The notes beneath the pieces are model-generated. The model had not been told where the DNA came from, ran no database searches, and worked only from the letters and a program-made list of their open reading frames with translations. A stretch of 42,383 nt of DNA. It comes from Demequina subtropica (GTDB taxonomy: Bacteria > Actinomycetota > Actinomycetes > Actinomycetales > Demequinaceae). The stretch is from positions 1 through 42,383 of the forward strand of contig NZ_BBMB01000016.1 in assembly GCF_000971235.1 (NCBI RefSeq), in the 5' to 3' direction. Made by a program: the position numbers and the translations under genes. Positions 1 to 8,096 of this stretch are shown here, piece by piece. Within the stretch, counting starts at the first letter, position 1. Each line of letters opens with the position of its first letter.

Positions 1-1
1 G

Positions 2-2254
2 GACGATGCGGGCGACGGCGACGGCGACACCGGCACGGGCGACGGCGACACCGGCACGGGCGACGGCGACGGCGGCGCCTCCACCGAGCCCGCCGTCGGC
101 ACCCTCGTGTGGGGCGTCGACGCGGACTTCCGCTCCTACGTCACGGGCCCGATCGCGCAGGGCAGCATCACGGTGACGGGCGCGACCGCGAAGAACGGCC
201 TCTTCACCTTCACCCAGTCCGGCGGCAACGCCGACGCCGATGCACGCACCGGCACCGCAAGGTACGCAGGCTCCGTCACGTTCACGGGCCACCACGGGGC
301 GCTCGACCTCACCATCGCCGATCCGCGCGTCCGCTTCACCGCCACCGGCGCCGTGCTCACCGCGGCGGTCGACGGCACGCGGGTCGACTTCGCGACGCTC
401 GACCTCTCCGCCGCCACCCGCACCACGGCCGACGGCGCGACGCGCTGGACCGCAGCACCCGCGACCCTGACCTCGGCGGGCGCCAAGGCCTTCGACGGCA
501 TCTACGAGGCGGGCCGCACGCTCGACCCGGTGACGTTCACCGTCGGCGCCAACGGCGCCGTCGACGCCGGCTCCGGCTCGTCGTCCGGCGGGTCCTCGTC
601 CGGCGGCTCGAGCTCGGGCGGATCGTCGTCCGGCGGCAGCGGCACCAACACCAACACCGGCAACGGCAACGGCACCCACACCGACACGACGACCACCACC
701 CAGACGGTCGGCCGCCTCACGTGGGGCGTCGACTCCGGCTTCCGCTCGTACGTCACCGGCCCGATCGCCCAGGGCGCGATCTCCGTCACCGGCGCGAGCG
801 CGAAGGCCGGCACCTTCACGTTCCTCCAGTCCGGCGGCGACGCCGATGCGAACGCGCGCACCGGCACCGCCCGCTACGCCGGCGCGGTGACGTTCACCGG
901 CCATCACGGCGACCTCAACCTCACGGTGTCGAACCCGTACGTACGCCTGGGCTCCACGGGCGCGACGCTGAGCGTCGAGGTCGACGGCGTGCGCGTGGAC
1001 TTCGCGACCCTCCACCTCGCGGCGGGCACGCGCACCACGCTCGACGGCGCGATCCGTTGGGCGAACGTCCCCGCCACGCTCACGTCCGCGGGCGCCCGCG
1101 CCTTCGACGGCTTCTACGCCGCCGGACGCGCGCTCGACCCGGTGACGTTCACCGTCGGCACCGGCACCCCGGTCGCCAGCTCGACCACCACCGTGGTCGC
1201 GACCGCGACGACCGCATCGTCCGCCAGCGACGTGCCGTCGACGCCTCCGGCGACCACCGGCATCGTCCTCGACGACGCCACGCTGGCCGCCCTGCTGCGC
1301 GGCGAGGTGGTCACCCTCCGCGTGAGCGGCTTCGAGCCCGGCGAGACCGGCGTGCGCGTGGTCGTGTACTCGACGCCCACGATCCTCGCCGAGGACCTCA
1401 GCGCGGACGCGGACGGCGTGGTCGAGTGGACCGGGGCCCTCCCCGGCTCCCTCACGGGCACCCACACGCTCACCTTCCAGGGCACGGAGAGCTACGGGAT
1501 CGTGCTCGACATCCCCGCGCGCACCATGTGCCTGGTGGACGATGCGACGCTCGCGTGGGGCGTCAAGGACTCGTTCCGCGCGTACATCGAGGGCACCATC
1601 GCGAACGGCACCTGGGAGCTCGACGGCGTGACGCAGGACGGCGGCCAGTTCGTGTGGACGGCCGGCACCGGCGGCCTCGACACGGATCCGGTGAGCGGCG
1701 CTTTCGCGTTCGACGGCGCGGTGCTCTTCACCGGCCACGACGGGGCGCTCAGCACCACGCTCGCGAACCCCACCGTGGAGGTGAGCGACGGCGTCGCCAC
1801 GCTCGTCCTCGACGTGACGGGCGAGACCCAGGCGGGCGAGACGGTCGAGCAGACCGGCGTGCGCTTCGCGACGGTCGACACCGCCGCGGCCGAGGTCTCG
1901 ACGGACGGCGACACCGTCACGCTCACGGGCATCCCTGCGACGCTCACCGCGGACGGCGCCGCGGCCTTCGGCACCTATCCCGAGGGCTCGGAGCTCGATG
2001 CGGTGACGCTCACGGTGACCGGAGCCCAGGCCTGCGGCGGTGTCATCGCGGGCCTCCCGGCCCCCGAGCCCGCCGTCGAGGAGACTTCCGAGCCCCTGGC
2101 CGACGTCGCGGTCGAGGACCAGGCGGCGGCGGACGATGCGGCAGCGGAGCCCGCGGGCGACGCGCCGTCGCCGTGGTGGCCGTGGGCCGTCGGCGCGGGC
2201 GCGCTGCTGGCCGCCGGGCTGACGTTCGGGATCCGGAGGGCACGCCGGGCCTGA
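2..2254 (+). CDS. Surface haem-binding protein with three HtaA domains (5' partial)
   Basis: The reading frame is open from base 2, so the start and signal peptide lie outside the window. After a Gly-Asp/Thr linker with two exact 21-bp units (23-43, 44-64) come three HtaA domains, at about nt 104-550, 713-1165 and 1545-2035. Each opens with a W-G-V motif and carries the FR(S/A)Y tyrosine and FTGH histidine that bind haem in corynebacterial HtaA. Domains 1 and 2 are near copies and joined by a Gly/Ser stretch (nt 575-645) and a Thr/Asn stretch; domain 3 is divergent. An Ig-like segment (about 1260-1520) precedes domain 3. The C-terminus has a Trp/Pro-rich membrane segment and an arginine tail, so the protein is anchored at the cell surface. 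It converges on hmuOTUV and should hand haem to HmuT (inference). Confidence 0.9.
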   Translation, partial: DDAGDGDGDTGTGDGDTGTGDGDGGASTEPAVGTLVWGVDADFRSYVTGPIAQGSITVTGATAKNGLFTFTQSGGNADADARTGTARYAGSVTFTGHHGALDLTIADPRVRFTATGAVLTAAVDGTRVDFATLDLSAATRTTADGATRWTAAPATLTSAGAKAFDGIYEAGRTLDPVTFTVGANGAVDAGSGSSSGGSSSGGSSSGGSSSGGSGTNTNTGNGNGTHTDTTTTTQTVGRLTWGVDSGFRSYVTGPIAQGAISVTGASAKAGTFTFLQSGGDADANARTGTARYAGAVTFTGHHGDLNLTVSNPYVRLGSTGATLSVEVDGVRVDFATLHLAAGTRTTLDGAIRWANVPATLTSAGARAFDGFYAAGRALDPVTFTVGTGTPVASSTTTVVATATTASSASDVPSTPPATTGIVLDDATLAALLRGEVVTLRVSGFEPGETGVRVVVYSTPTILAEDLSADADGVVEWTGALPGSLTGTHTLTFQGTESYGIVLDIPARTMCLVDDATLAWGVKDSFRAYIEGTIANGTWELDGVTQDGGQFVWTAGTGGLDTDPVSGAFAFDGAVLFTGHDGALSTTLANPTVEVSDGVATLVLDVTGETQAGETVEQTGVRFATVDTAAAEVSTDGDTVTLTGIPATLTADGAAAFGTYPEGSELDAVTLTVTGAQACGGVIAGLPAPEPAVEETSEPLADVAVEDQAAADDAAAEPAGDAPSPWWPWAVGAGALLAAGLTFGIRRARRA

Positions 2255-2265
2255 CGCCCACCGCA

Positions 2266-2307
2266 CATGAGGAAGCCCCCGACCGCAAGGTCGGGGGCTT
2301 CCTCATG
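2266..2307. terminator. Bidirectional terminator between the HtaA gene and hmuV
   Basis: Perfect 19-bp inverted repeat (2266-2284 with 2289-2307) around a GCAA loop. It lies between two convergent stop codons and would end both transcripts. There is no long U tract, which is usual for GC-rich actinobacteria. Confidence 0.88.
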
Positions 2308-2327
2308 TCGCGAGCAGGTGAGCGTTG

Positions 2328-3098
2328 TCAGCGGCGCGGCAGCACCACCGGCAGACCGGTGTCCGGGTCCTCGATCACGCGCACGTCGAGCCCGTAGACG
2401 GGCTCGAGCAGCTCGGGCACCAGCACCTCGCGCGGAGAGCCGAGGCCCGCGAGCCGGGCGCGGTCGAGCACCGCGATGCGGTCGGCGTAGGCGGCCGCGA
2501 GCGAGAGGTCATGGACCACGACCACCACCGCGCTTCCACTCTTCGCGAGCGACCGTGCGAGCGCGAAGACCTCCTCCTGGTGACGGATGTCGAGCGCGGC
2601 GGTGGGCTCGTCGAGCATGACCACGGGCGTGCGCTGCGCGAGCACGCGCGCGAGCGAGACGCGCGCCCGCTCGCCGCCCGAGAGCGACGCGAACACGCGA
2701 TCGGCCAGGTGGGAGACGTCGGCGCGCGCGAGCGACTCGGCGATCACCGCATCGTCCTCGTCTGCCTCCGGCCGGGCTCGCCACGGGCTGCGGCCCATCG
2801 CGACCACCTCGCGCACCGTGAAGGAGAAGGCGACCTGATTGTCCTGCGTGAGCACCGCCCGCTCGCGCGCCAGGGCCCCCGGCTGCCACGCCGAGAGCGG
2901 CCGCCCGTCGAGCTCGACGAGCCCGCCCGCGAGCTCCCTCTCACCCGACAGCGCGGACAGGAGCGTCGACTTCCCCGCACCGTTCGGGCCCACGAGCGCC
3001 AGGAGCTCGCCGTGGCGCACGTCGAGGGTCACCCGGTCCGCCAGCACGGCGTCGCCGACGCGGACCGTGACCTCGCGCGCGTGGATCGCGGCCGTCAT
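2328..3098 (-). CDS. hmuV: Haem ABC transporter ATP-binding protein HmuV
   Basis: ATPase of the haem importer, 256 residues, cytoplasmic, paired with the permease HmuU. The Walker A loop GPNGAGKST is at residues 37-45, the LSGGE signature at 139-143, Walker B VVMLDE at 159-164 and the switch histidine at about 196. The chosen ATG at 3098 gives the normal size for the FecE/HmuV family and overlaps the hmuU stop codon by four bases (ATGA), so translation is probably coupled. It is the last gene of hmuO-hmuT-hmuU-hmuV. A siderophore importer would look similar; the adjoining haem oxygenase and HtaA protein favour haem. Confidence 0.93.
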   Translation of the reverse strand: MTAAIHAREVTVRVGDAVLADRVTLDVRHGELLALVGPNGAGKSTLLSALSGERELAGGLVELDGRPLSAWQPGALARERAVLTQDNQVAFSFTVREVVAMGRSPWRARPEADEDDAVIAESLARADVSHLADRVFASLSGGERARVSLARVLAQRTPVVMLDEPTAALDIRHQEEVFALARSLAKSGSAVVVVVHDLSLAAAYADRIAVLDRARLAGLGSPREVLVPELLEPVYGLDVRVIEDPDTGLPVVLPRR

Positions 3099-4138
3099 GC
3101 CCACCCTCCGGAGCGCGAGCGCTGGCGGCGCAGCAGCCAGAAGAAGAACGGTCCGCCGACCAGCGAGGTGAGCAGCCCGATCGGCAGCTCCGCGCCCCCG
3201 ACGAGCGTGCGCGCCGCCACGTCGGCGTACGTGAGCAGCACCGCGCCGCCCAGCGCGCTGGCAAGCAGCAGGGCACGATGCGCGGGGCCGAGCACGAGCC
3301 GCATGACGTGCGGCACCACGAGCCCCACGAACGCTATGATGCCCGCGTACGCGACCGCGGCGCCGGTGAGCACGGCGACCACCAGGATCGAGACGATGCG
3401 CAGGCGCTCGACCCGCACGCCCAGGTGCGCGGCCGTGCGCTCTCCCAGCGCGAGGAGGTCGTAGCGCGGCGCGAGCGCCACGGCCACCGCGATGCCGATC
3501 GCGGCGAGCGCCGCGACCACGGCGACCTCGGGCCAGCGGGTGCCGTTGAGGCTGCCGAGCTGCCAGAAGACGATCTGCTCGCGCGCGGCCGAGTCGCCGA
3601 TGAACAGCAGCAGCGCGAGCCCCGCGCCCGCGAACGCGTTGACCGCGATGCCCGTGAGCAGGAGGGTCACCACCTCGGTGCGGCCGTTCGCGCGCGCCAT
3701 CGCGTACACGAGGAGCGTCACGCCCACGCCGCCGGCGAACGCGAACGCGGCGACCGAGGCGACGGAGCCGAGCGCCGCGCCCGTGACGATCGCGAGCGCG
3801 GCGCCGAGCGCGGCGCCCGAGGAGACCCCCACCACGCCGGGCTCGGCGAGCGGGTTGCCGAAGATCGCCTGCATCACGGCTCCGGCGACCGCGAGCGCCG
3901 CGCCCACCAGGACGCTCATCGCGACGCGCGGGAACCGGATCTGCCACAGCGCCTGGGTGGTGACGTCCGCGGCGGGCGCCCAGGAGGTGCGGATGCCCAT
4001 GCCCTCGAGCGCCGCACCGACCACCTCGGTGGGCGCGATCGCCAGCTGGCCCACGGCCGCCGAGAGCAGCACCCCGAACACGAGCACGACCACGAGCACG
4101 AGCCCCATGAGCGAGGCGCGGCGTCCGCGCGCGCTCAC
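3095..4138 (-). CDS. hmuU: Haem ABC transporter permease HmuU (FecCD family)
   Basis: Integral membrane permease of about 347 residues with the many hydrophobic segments of the FecCD/BtuC fold. It shows the family landmarks RFPR near the first third, NPLAEPGVVGVSSGA, and GLVVPHVMR near the C-terminus, the last marking the contact with the ATPase. The start is taken as GTG at 4138, which overlaps the hmuT stop (GTGA), repeating the coupling seen at the hmuU-hmuV junction; an ATG at 4108 is possible but would leave a gap. It forms the transmembrane pathway for haem delivered by HmuT. Confidence 0.92.
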   Translation of the reverse strand: MSARGRRASLMGLVLVVVLVFGVLLSAAVGQLAIAPTEVVGAALEGMGIRTSWAPAADVTTQALWQIRFPRVAMSVLVGAALAVAGAVMQAIFGNPLAEPGVVGVSSGAALGAALAIVTGAALGSVASVAAFAFAGGVGVTLLVYAMARANGRTEVVTLLLTGIAVNAFAGAGLALLLFIGDSAAREQIVFWQLGSLNGTRWPEVAVVAALAAIGIAVAVALAPRYDLLALGERTAAHLGVRVERLRIVSILVVAVLTGAAVAYAGIIAFVGLVVPHVMRLVLGPAHRALLLASALGGAVLLTYADVAARTLVGGAELPIGLLTSLVGGPFFFWLLRRQRSRSGGWA

Positions 4139-5190
4139 GCGCCGTAGACCGCGGCGGCGAGCGCCTCGACGATCGCCGCGGAGCGGGGCCCGAACGCGAG
4201 GATGTCGTGATCGTCCATGTCGACGATGCGCCGATCCTGGCCCGCGCTCGTGAGCGCGATCGCGGGACGGTCGGCGATGAGCCCGTCGATGCCCCCGACC
4301 GACTCGAGGCCCTTGGTCATCACCAGGATGACGTCGGGATCGGCGGCGAGCATCGCCTCGTCCGTGAGCGGCTGCATGCCTCGGATCCCGGCGTCGGCCG
4401 CCGCATCCACGCCGCCCAGCGCCGCCACGAGCTCGTCCGCCCCGGACTCCTCGCCGAACATGTAGTAGACGCCCGCCGAGCCGCGCAGGTAGAGGAACGC
4501 CATGCGAAGCGGCTCTCCGCGCGAGGCTGCGAGCGCCGCGACATCCTCGGTCGCCTGGGCCACCTCGGCGGCGATCCGCGCGGCGAGCTCCTCGCCCGCC
4601 GCGGACATGCCGAGCGCATCGCTCACCTGACGCGCGAGCTCGCCCGCGCCCTCGAACCCGTCCTCGTTCTCGACGTAGACCACGGGGACACCGGCATCGC
4701 GCAGCTGCGCGACCGCATCGGAGGGGCCGATGCTGCCGTCGGTGAGCACCACGCTCGGCTCGAGGGCGAGCACCGCCTCCGGCGTGAGCGTGTGGCTCGC
4801 GCCCGTCACCACCGGGACGTCCTCGAGCCCGGGCAGCTCCGACGCCGTGTCGCGCCCGACGATGCTGTCCCCCAGACCGAGCGCGACCACCGTCGCCGCG
4901 ATGCCGCCCGTCATGTCGACGGCGACGATCCTGCTCGCGTCCGTGACCGTCACCTGGCGATCGCCCGCGCGCTCGTGCGACGCGACCGTGACCGGGAGCT
5001 CGGGCCCGGCGTCGCCGTCGAGGACCTCGACCGCGCGATCGGCGAGCACCGCCGTGGCCGGCCCCCCTGCCTCCGCTCGGGCCTCGCCGCCCGCGGCGGA
5101 CGGCTGGACGGACGTGACCGGACCCGCGCAACCCGCCACGGCCAGCGCTGCGGCGGCGATCGCGAGCCTGGCGACGATGCGCGCTGCCAC
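4135..5190 (-). CDS. hmuT: Haem-binding lipoprotein HmuT
   Basis: Substrate-binding lipoprotein of the haem importer, 351 residues. A GTG start at 5190 shares its G with the TAG stop of hmuO. The N-terminus is a basic/hydrophobic signal ending in the lipobox VAGC with Cys21 as the lipidated residue. The body is a class III periplasmic-binding (TroA-like) fold. A histidine in the GASHTLTPE segment and a tyrosine pair in the GVYYMFG segment match the haem-ligand positions of corynebacterial HmuT. It should sit on the outer face of the membrane and receive haem from the HtaA-domain protein. Confidence 0.92.
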   Translation of the reverse strand: MAARIVARLAIAAAALAVAGCAGPVTSVQPSAAGGEARAEAGGPATAVLADRAVEVLDGDAGPELPVTVASHERAGDRQVTVTDASRIVAVDMTGGIAATVVALGLGDSIVGRDTASELPGLEDVPVVTGASHTLTPEAVLALEPSVVLTDGSIGPSDAVAQLRDAGVPVVYVENEDGFEGAGELARQVSDALGMSAAGEELAARIAAEVAQATEDVAALAASRGEPLRMAFLYLRGSAGVYYMFGEESGADELVAALGGVDAAADAGIRGMQPLTDEAMLAADPDVILVMTKGLESVGGIDGLIADRPAIALTSAGQDRRIVDMDDHDILAFGPRSAAIVEALAAAVYGA

Positions 5191-5840
5191 TAGGCGGCCG
5201 CGCGGGCGTCCGCGCCCAGCGCGTCGAAGATCGCGCCGTTGAAGTCGAACGCCGCCCGCGCCTCGTCGATCAGCGCGGCCTCCGCCTCGCGGTCCAGGTC
5301 GAGCGCGTCGAGCTGCTCGCGGTACGCGCGCTTGTAGCGCACGGGCGAGTCGATCGCCTCGAAGCGGTAGAAGCCCAGCTGCGCCTCGGTCGCGCCGTAG
5401 TGACGCGCGACCAGCGCGGCGATCGCCTGACCACCCGAGAGGTCTCCCAGGTAGCGCGTGTAGTGGTGCGCCACGTACCGCGGGACGTCGGCTGCATCGA
5501 GGGCGCGGAGGTGGTCCACATACGCCTGCGTCGCGGGCAGCGCGGGCAGCGCGGCCTCCCAGTCCCCGGCGCCCAGCTCCGCGAGATCCGCCTCCATCGA
5601 CGGGACGCGACGCAGTGCCTGGTCCGCGAGGAAGCCCGGGTCGCCCGGCTGCGGCTCGCGCGCCTCGAGCGCGCGGTAGACGTAGGTGTACTGGGCGAGG
5701 TACCGGACGTAGGCCTCGAGGTCGAGCTCGCCGCCCATGAGGCGGGTGATGAAGGAGCGGTTCTCGGTGTCGCGATGCTGCGGCGCGGTGGCCTCGCGCA
5801 GCCGCGCGGCGAGGCCTGCGGGGACGTCGGTAGCGGTCAT
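5190..5840 (-). CDS. hmuO: Biliverdin-producing haem oxygenase
   Basis: Opens the haem ring with O2 and electrons, giving biliverdin, CO and Fe2+. It has 216 residues, normal for bacterial HmuO. The proximal histidine is His22 in the PQHRDTEN motif and the distal-helix glycine motif GDLSGGQ is at 132-138. It is the first gene of the operon and overlaps hmuT by one base. No ribosome binding site is visible. Instead a -10 hexamer TAGGTT ends six bases before the ATG, so the mRNA is probably leaderless. The order enzyme first, importer after, ties iron release directly to uptake. Confidence 0.94.
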   Translation of the reverse strand: MTATDVPAGLAARLREATAPQHRDTENRSFITRLMGGELDLEAYVRYLAQYTYVYRALEAREPQPGDPGFLADQALRRVPSMEADLAELGAGDWEAALPALPATQAYVDHLRALDAADVPRYVAHHYTRYLGDLSGGQAIAALVARHYGATEAQLGFYRFEAIDSPVRYKRAYREQLDALDLDREAEAALIDEARAAFDFNGAIFDALGADARAAA

Positions 5841-5846
5841 GCGAGC

Positions 5847-5876
5847 AACCTACCAATTCCGCAAGCCTCGTGTCAC
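5847..5876 (-). promoter_or_regulatory. Promoter of the hmuOTUV operon
   Basis: Read on the minus strand: -35 GTGACA (5876-5871), an 18-bp spacer, and -10 TAGGTT (5852-5847). The -10 ends six bases before the hmuO ATG, predicting leaderless transcription. I could not recognise a DtxR/IdeR box in it. Confidence 0.55.
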
Positions 5877-5904
5877 CAAATTCGACGGGCGCGCGAAGCG
5901 AAGA

Positions 5905-5942
5905 ACCCCGGCGCGGCCACATCGTCGGGGCCGTGCCGGGGT
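5905..5942. other. Stem-loop upstream of hmuO
   Basis: Arms 5905-5918 and 5929-5942 pair over 14 bp with one G-T wobble around a 10-base loop. It lies beyond the predicted hmuO promoter, so it would not be part of that mRNA. On the minus strand it is followed by TTCTTC, so it could terminate leftward readthrough. Confidence 0.45.
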
Positions 5943-6021
5943 CACGGTAGGTGCGGGCACGCCATTGTGTCCGCACTCGATGACGCTAGCGGGCGGGAGG
6001 CACCGAACGACCGGCGTTACG

Positions 6022-6036
6022 CAATAGTTATCAATG
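6022..6036. promoter_or_regulatory. AT-rich imperfect palindrome between hmuO and the hydrolase gene
   Basis: The 15-mer CAATAGTTATCAATG reads CA-N-T...A-N-TG on both strands and stands out in DNA that is otherwise about 70 % GC. It lies 89 bp before the hydrolase ATG and 180 bp before hmuO. It could be a Fur-family operator or a promoter core; neither is proven. Confidence 0.3.
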
Positions 6037-6124
6037 GCAACGTTCACATGCTGAGATCGCGCTCTCTCGAGGTGCTCGGGCGGCTCCACCACGCGGGATA
6101 CGCTCGACACAGGGGGTGACGCCC

Positions 6125-7927
6125 ATGACCGAGACCACGGCGAAGGTGGCCGAGTCGACCGATCCCTCGCCGCGCGCGCCCGAGCCCGCTCGGCATCCGC
6201 GCAGGCTGCGCGGTCGAGCGCCCCAGGCCTCCCCCGCATCGTCCCGCCGCCCGCCCGGGCTGCTCGAGCCCTCGTTCTCCGGCGTCGGCCTGGTGGTGGG
6301 CGCCTTCCTCATCTCGGTGTCCCTCGAGCCGTCGCTGCTGCCGCGCGTCCCCGTGGTGCAGGGGCTCGCGTCGGGGGTGTCGTTCATGGTGGGGTACGGC
6401 GCGGGAGCCGGCGCGCACGCGGTCTGGAACTACCTCCAGGTGCCCAACCTGCGCGGGCGCGCGCGGCGCATCGTCGCCTGGTCCCTGCTCGCCGTCATCT
6501 GGGTGAGCCTGTCGCTGTCGGTGTGGCGCTGGGTCGGATGGCAGAACGGCCAGAGGCGAGCATTCGGGATGGACGATCTCAACCCGACGGCCTGGCCCAT
6601 CGTCATCGGCACGGGCGTGGCCGTCGCCGCGGCGCTGCTGCTCCTCGCGCGTGCCCTCCGTGCGCTGTTCCGATGGGCGGACGGGGTGGCGGCGCGCTAC
6701 CTGCCTCCGCGGCTCGCGGTCGCCCTCGCGACCGCCGGGATGCTGGTGCTGCTGTGGCTGCTGGTCTCCGGCCTGCTGGTGCGCGGCCTCTTCCTGGTCG
6801 CCAACGAGGCGTTCTCGGTCCGCGACACGCACGACAAGGCCGGGACCACGCTCGTGACGTCGACGCTGCGCTCGGGCGGCGCGGACTCGCTGGTCGAATG
6901 GGACGAGCTGGGCCGCCAGGGCCGCAGCTTCGTCTCGGCGGGGGCCTCGGCCGAGCAGCTCGAGGCGTACGACGGCCAGCCCGCCATCGAGCCCATCCGC
7001 GTCTATGTGGGCCTCAGGTCGGCACCCACGCTCGAGGAGCGCGCGCAGCTGGTGCTCGAGGAGCTGGTGCGCACCGGAGCGTTCGATCGCCAGGTGCTGG
7101 TGCTCGCCACCACCACGGGCACAGGCTTCATCGACGCCAACGCGGCCGACTCGCTCGAGTTCCTCTACCACGGGGACACCGCGATCGCGGGGCTCCAGTA
7201 CTCGTACCTGCCGAGCTGGCTCTCGCTCCTCGCCGACCAGGAGGCCGTCGCGGATGCCTCGCTCGCGGTGTTCGACGCGGTGCACGACTACTGGGCCGAC
7301 CTCCCCGCATCCTCACGGCCGGAGCTGTACCTGTACGGGCTGTCGCTGGGATCCGCCGGCGTGGAGTCGATCCTCACCAGCCCGGACATCCTCAACGAGC
7401 CGATCGACGGCGCCCTCATGACCGGGCCCACCTTCCTCAACCTCCTGCACAACCAGCTCGAGCGCTCGCGCGACGACGGCTCGCCTGCGTGGCTGCCCGT
7501 GGTGGGCGAGGGACGCACCATCCGCTTCACGGGCGAGGACGATGCGTTGGCCCAGCCGAAGGGCGTCTGGGGCGACACGCGCGTGGTCTACCTCCAGCAC
7601 GGGTCCGACCCGGTGGTGTTCTTCTCCCCCGTCACGTTCTACCGCGAGCCCGAATGGCTGCAGGGCGACGCCCGTGCGCCGGACGTGTCCCCCAAGATGC
7701 GCTGGTTCCCCTTCATCACCGGCTGGCAGACGCTGCTCGACATGCCGGCCTCGGGCTCGGTCCCGGAGGGCTACGGCCACATGTACACCGCGAGCGCGAA
7801 CCTCCAAGCATGGGTGGGCATCACGCGCCCCGCCGACTGGACGGACGAGGACACGGCACAGCTGGGCGCCTATCTCGACGCGCGCCGCGCCGAGCAGCGC
7901 ACCCTCCTGGAGCAGCTGGGCCAGTAG
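6125..7927 (+). CDS. Membrane alpha/beta-hydrolase family protein (Abhydrolase_9 type)
   Basis: A 600-residue protein of the actinobacterial membrane-hydrolase family: a cytoplasmic basic/Pro-rich N-terminus, about four hydrophobic segments in the first third, then a large hydrolase domain. The nucleophile elbow is the GLSLGS motif in the second half, preceded by the TTTGTGFID segment typical of this family. The start is the ATG at 6125, which has AGGGGG eight bases upstream; the GTG at 6116 is too close to that site. The substrate is unknown, and a lipid or cell-wall ester role is a guess from the membrane location. Its terminator hairpin abuts the stop. Confidence 0.82.
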   Translation: MTETTAKVAESTDPSPRAPEPARHPRRLRGRAPQASPASSRRPPGLLEPSFSGVGLVVGAFLISVSLEPSLLPRVPVVQGLASGVSFMVGYGAGAGAHAVWNYLQVPNLRGRARRIVAWSLLAVIWVSLSLSVWRWVGWQNGQRRAFGMDDLNPTAWPIVIGTGVAVAAALLLLARALRALFRWADGVAARYLPPRLAVALATAGMLVLLWLLVSGLLVRGLFLVANEAFSVRDTHDKAGTTLVTSTLRSGGADSLVEWDELGRQGRSFVSAGASAEQLEAYDGQPAIEPIRVYVGLRSAPTLEERAQLVLEELVRTGAFDRQVLVLATTTGTGFIDANAADSLEFLYHGDTAIAGLQYSYLPSWLSLLADQEAVADASLAVFDAVHDYWADLPASSRPELYLYGLSLGSAGVESILTSPDILNEPIDGALMTGPTFLNLLHNQLERSRDDGSPAWLPVVGEGRTIRFTGEDDALAQPKGVWGDTRVVYLQHGSDPVVFFSPVTFYREPEWLQGDARAPDVSPKMRWFPFITGWQTLLDMPASGSVPEGYGHMYTASANLQAWVGITRPADWTDEDTAQLGAYLDARRAEQRTLLEQLGQ

Positions 7928-7958
7928 GCCGCGCGCACGCTAATGGTGCGCGCGGGCC
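7927..7958. terminator. Bidirectional terminator between convergent genes
   Basis: Arms 7927-7938 and 7946-7958 pair over 12 bp with one bulged G around a 7-base loop. It starts at the stop codon of the hydrolase gene and contains the stop codon of the small minus-strand gene in its loop. Confidence 0.7.
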
Positions 7959-8083
7959 AGCCTCCACATAGTCCACGACGTCCCGATGAATCTCCCCAGC
8001 TGCGCGAGCACGTTGCGGCGCCTGCGCAGCTCGCCCCCGGTGGGCAGCGGCGCGTGCGCGATCCTCTCGTCGGTGCCATCCAT
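7940..8083 (-). CDS. Small basic protein of 47 residues, unknown function
   Basis: A short gene read on the minus strand from ATG at 8083 to TAG at 7942-7940. A strong ribosome binding site (AGAGGAGG) lies upstream, and the start is 13 bp after the stop of the flavoprotein gene, so both are probably one operon. The product begins MDGTDERIAHAPL, has an arginine run (ELRRRRNVLAQLG) and ends with a short amphipathic stretch containing two tryptophans. It has no long membrane segment. Its last codons form one arm of the terminator hairpin. I do not recognise a family; a partner or anchor for the flavoprotein is only a suggestion. Confidence 0.62.
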   Translation of the reverse strand: MDGTDERIAHAPLPTGGELRRRRNVLAQLGRFIGTSWTMWRLARAHH

Positions 8084-8096
8084 CACACGCCTCCTC

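Noticed and set aside
575..645. Gly/Ser-coding repeats in the HtaA gene as a possible CRISPR or mobile repeat
   Set aside because: They are in-frame linker codons without spacers; no CRISPR array or cas gene is present in the window.
109..2397. Very long open frames with Arg/His/Pro-rich translations overlapping nearly every gene, for example within the HtaA gene and opposite the fusion gene
   Set aside because: They follow from about 72 % GC (few stop codons), lack domain logic and ribosome sites, and lie in other frames of genes with clear family motifs.
5847..5876. A DtxR/IdeR iron box at the hmuO promoter
   Set aside because: AGGTT and AGGCTT pieces occur, but they do not form the 19-bp palindrome expected; similarity is no better than chance.
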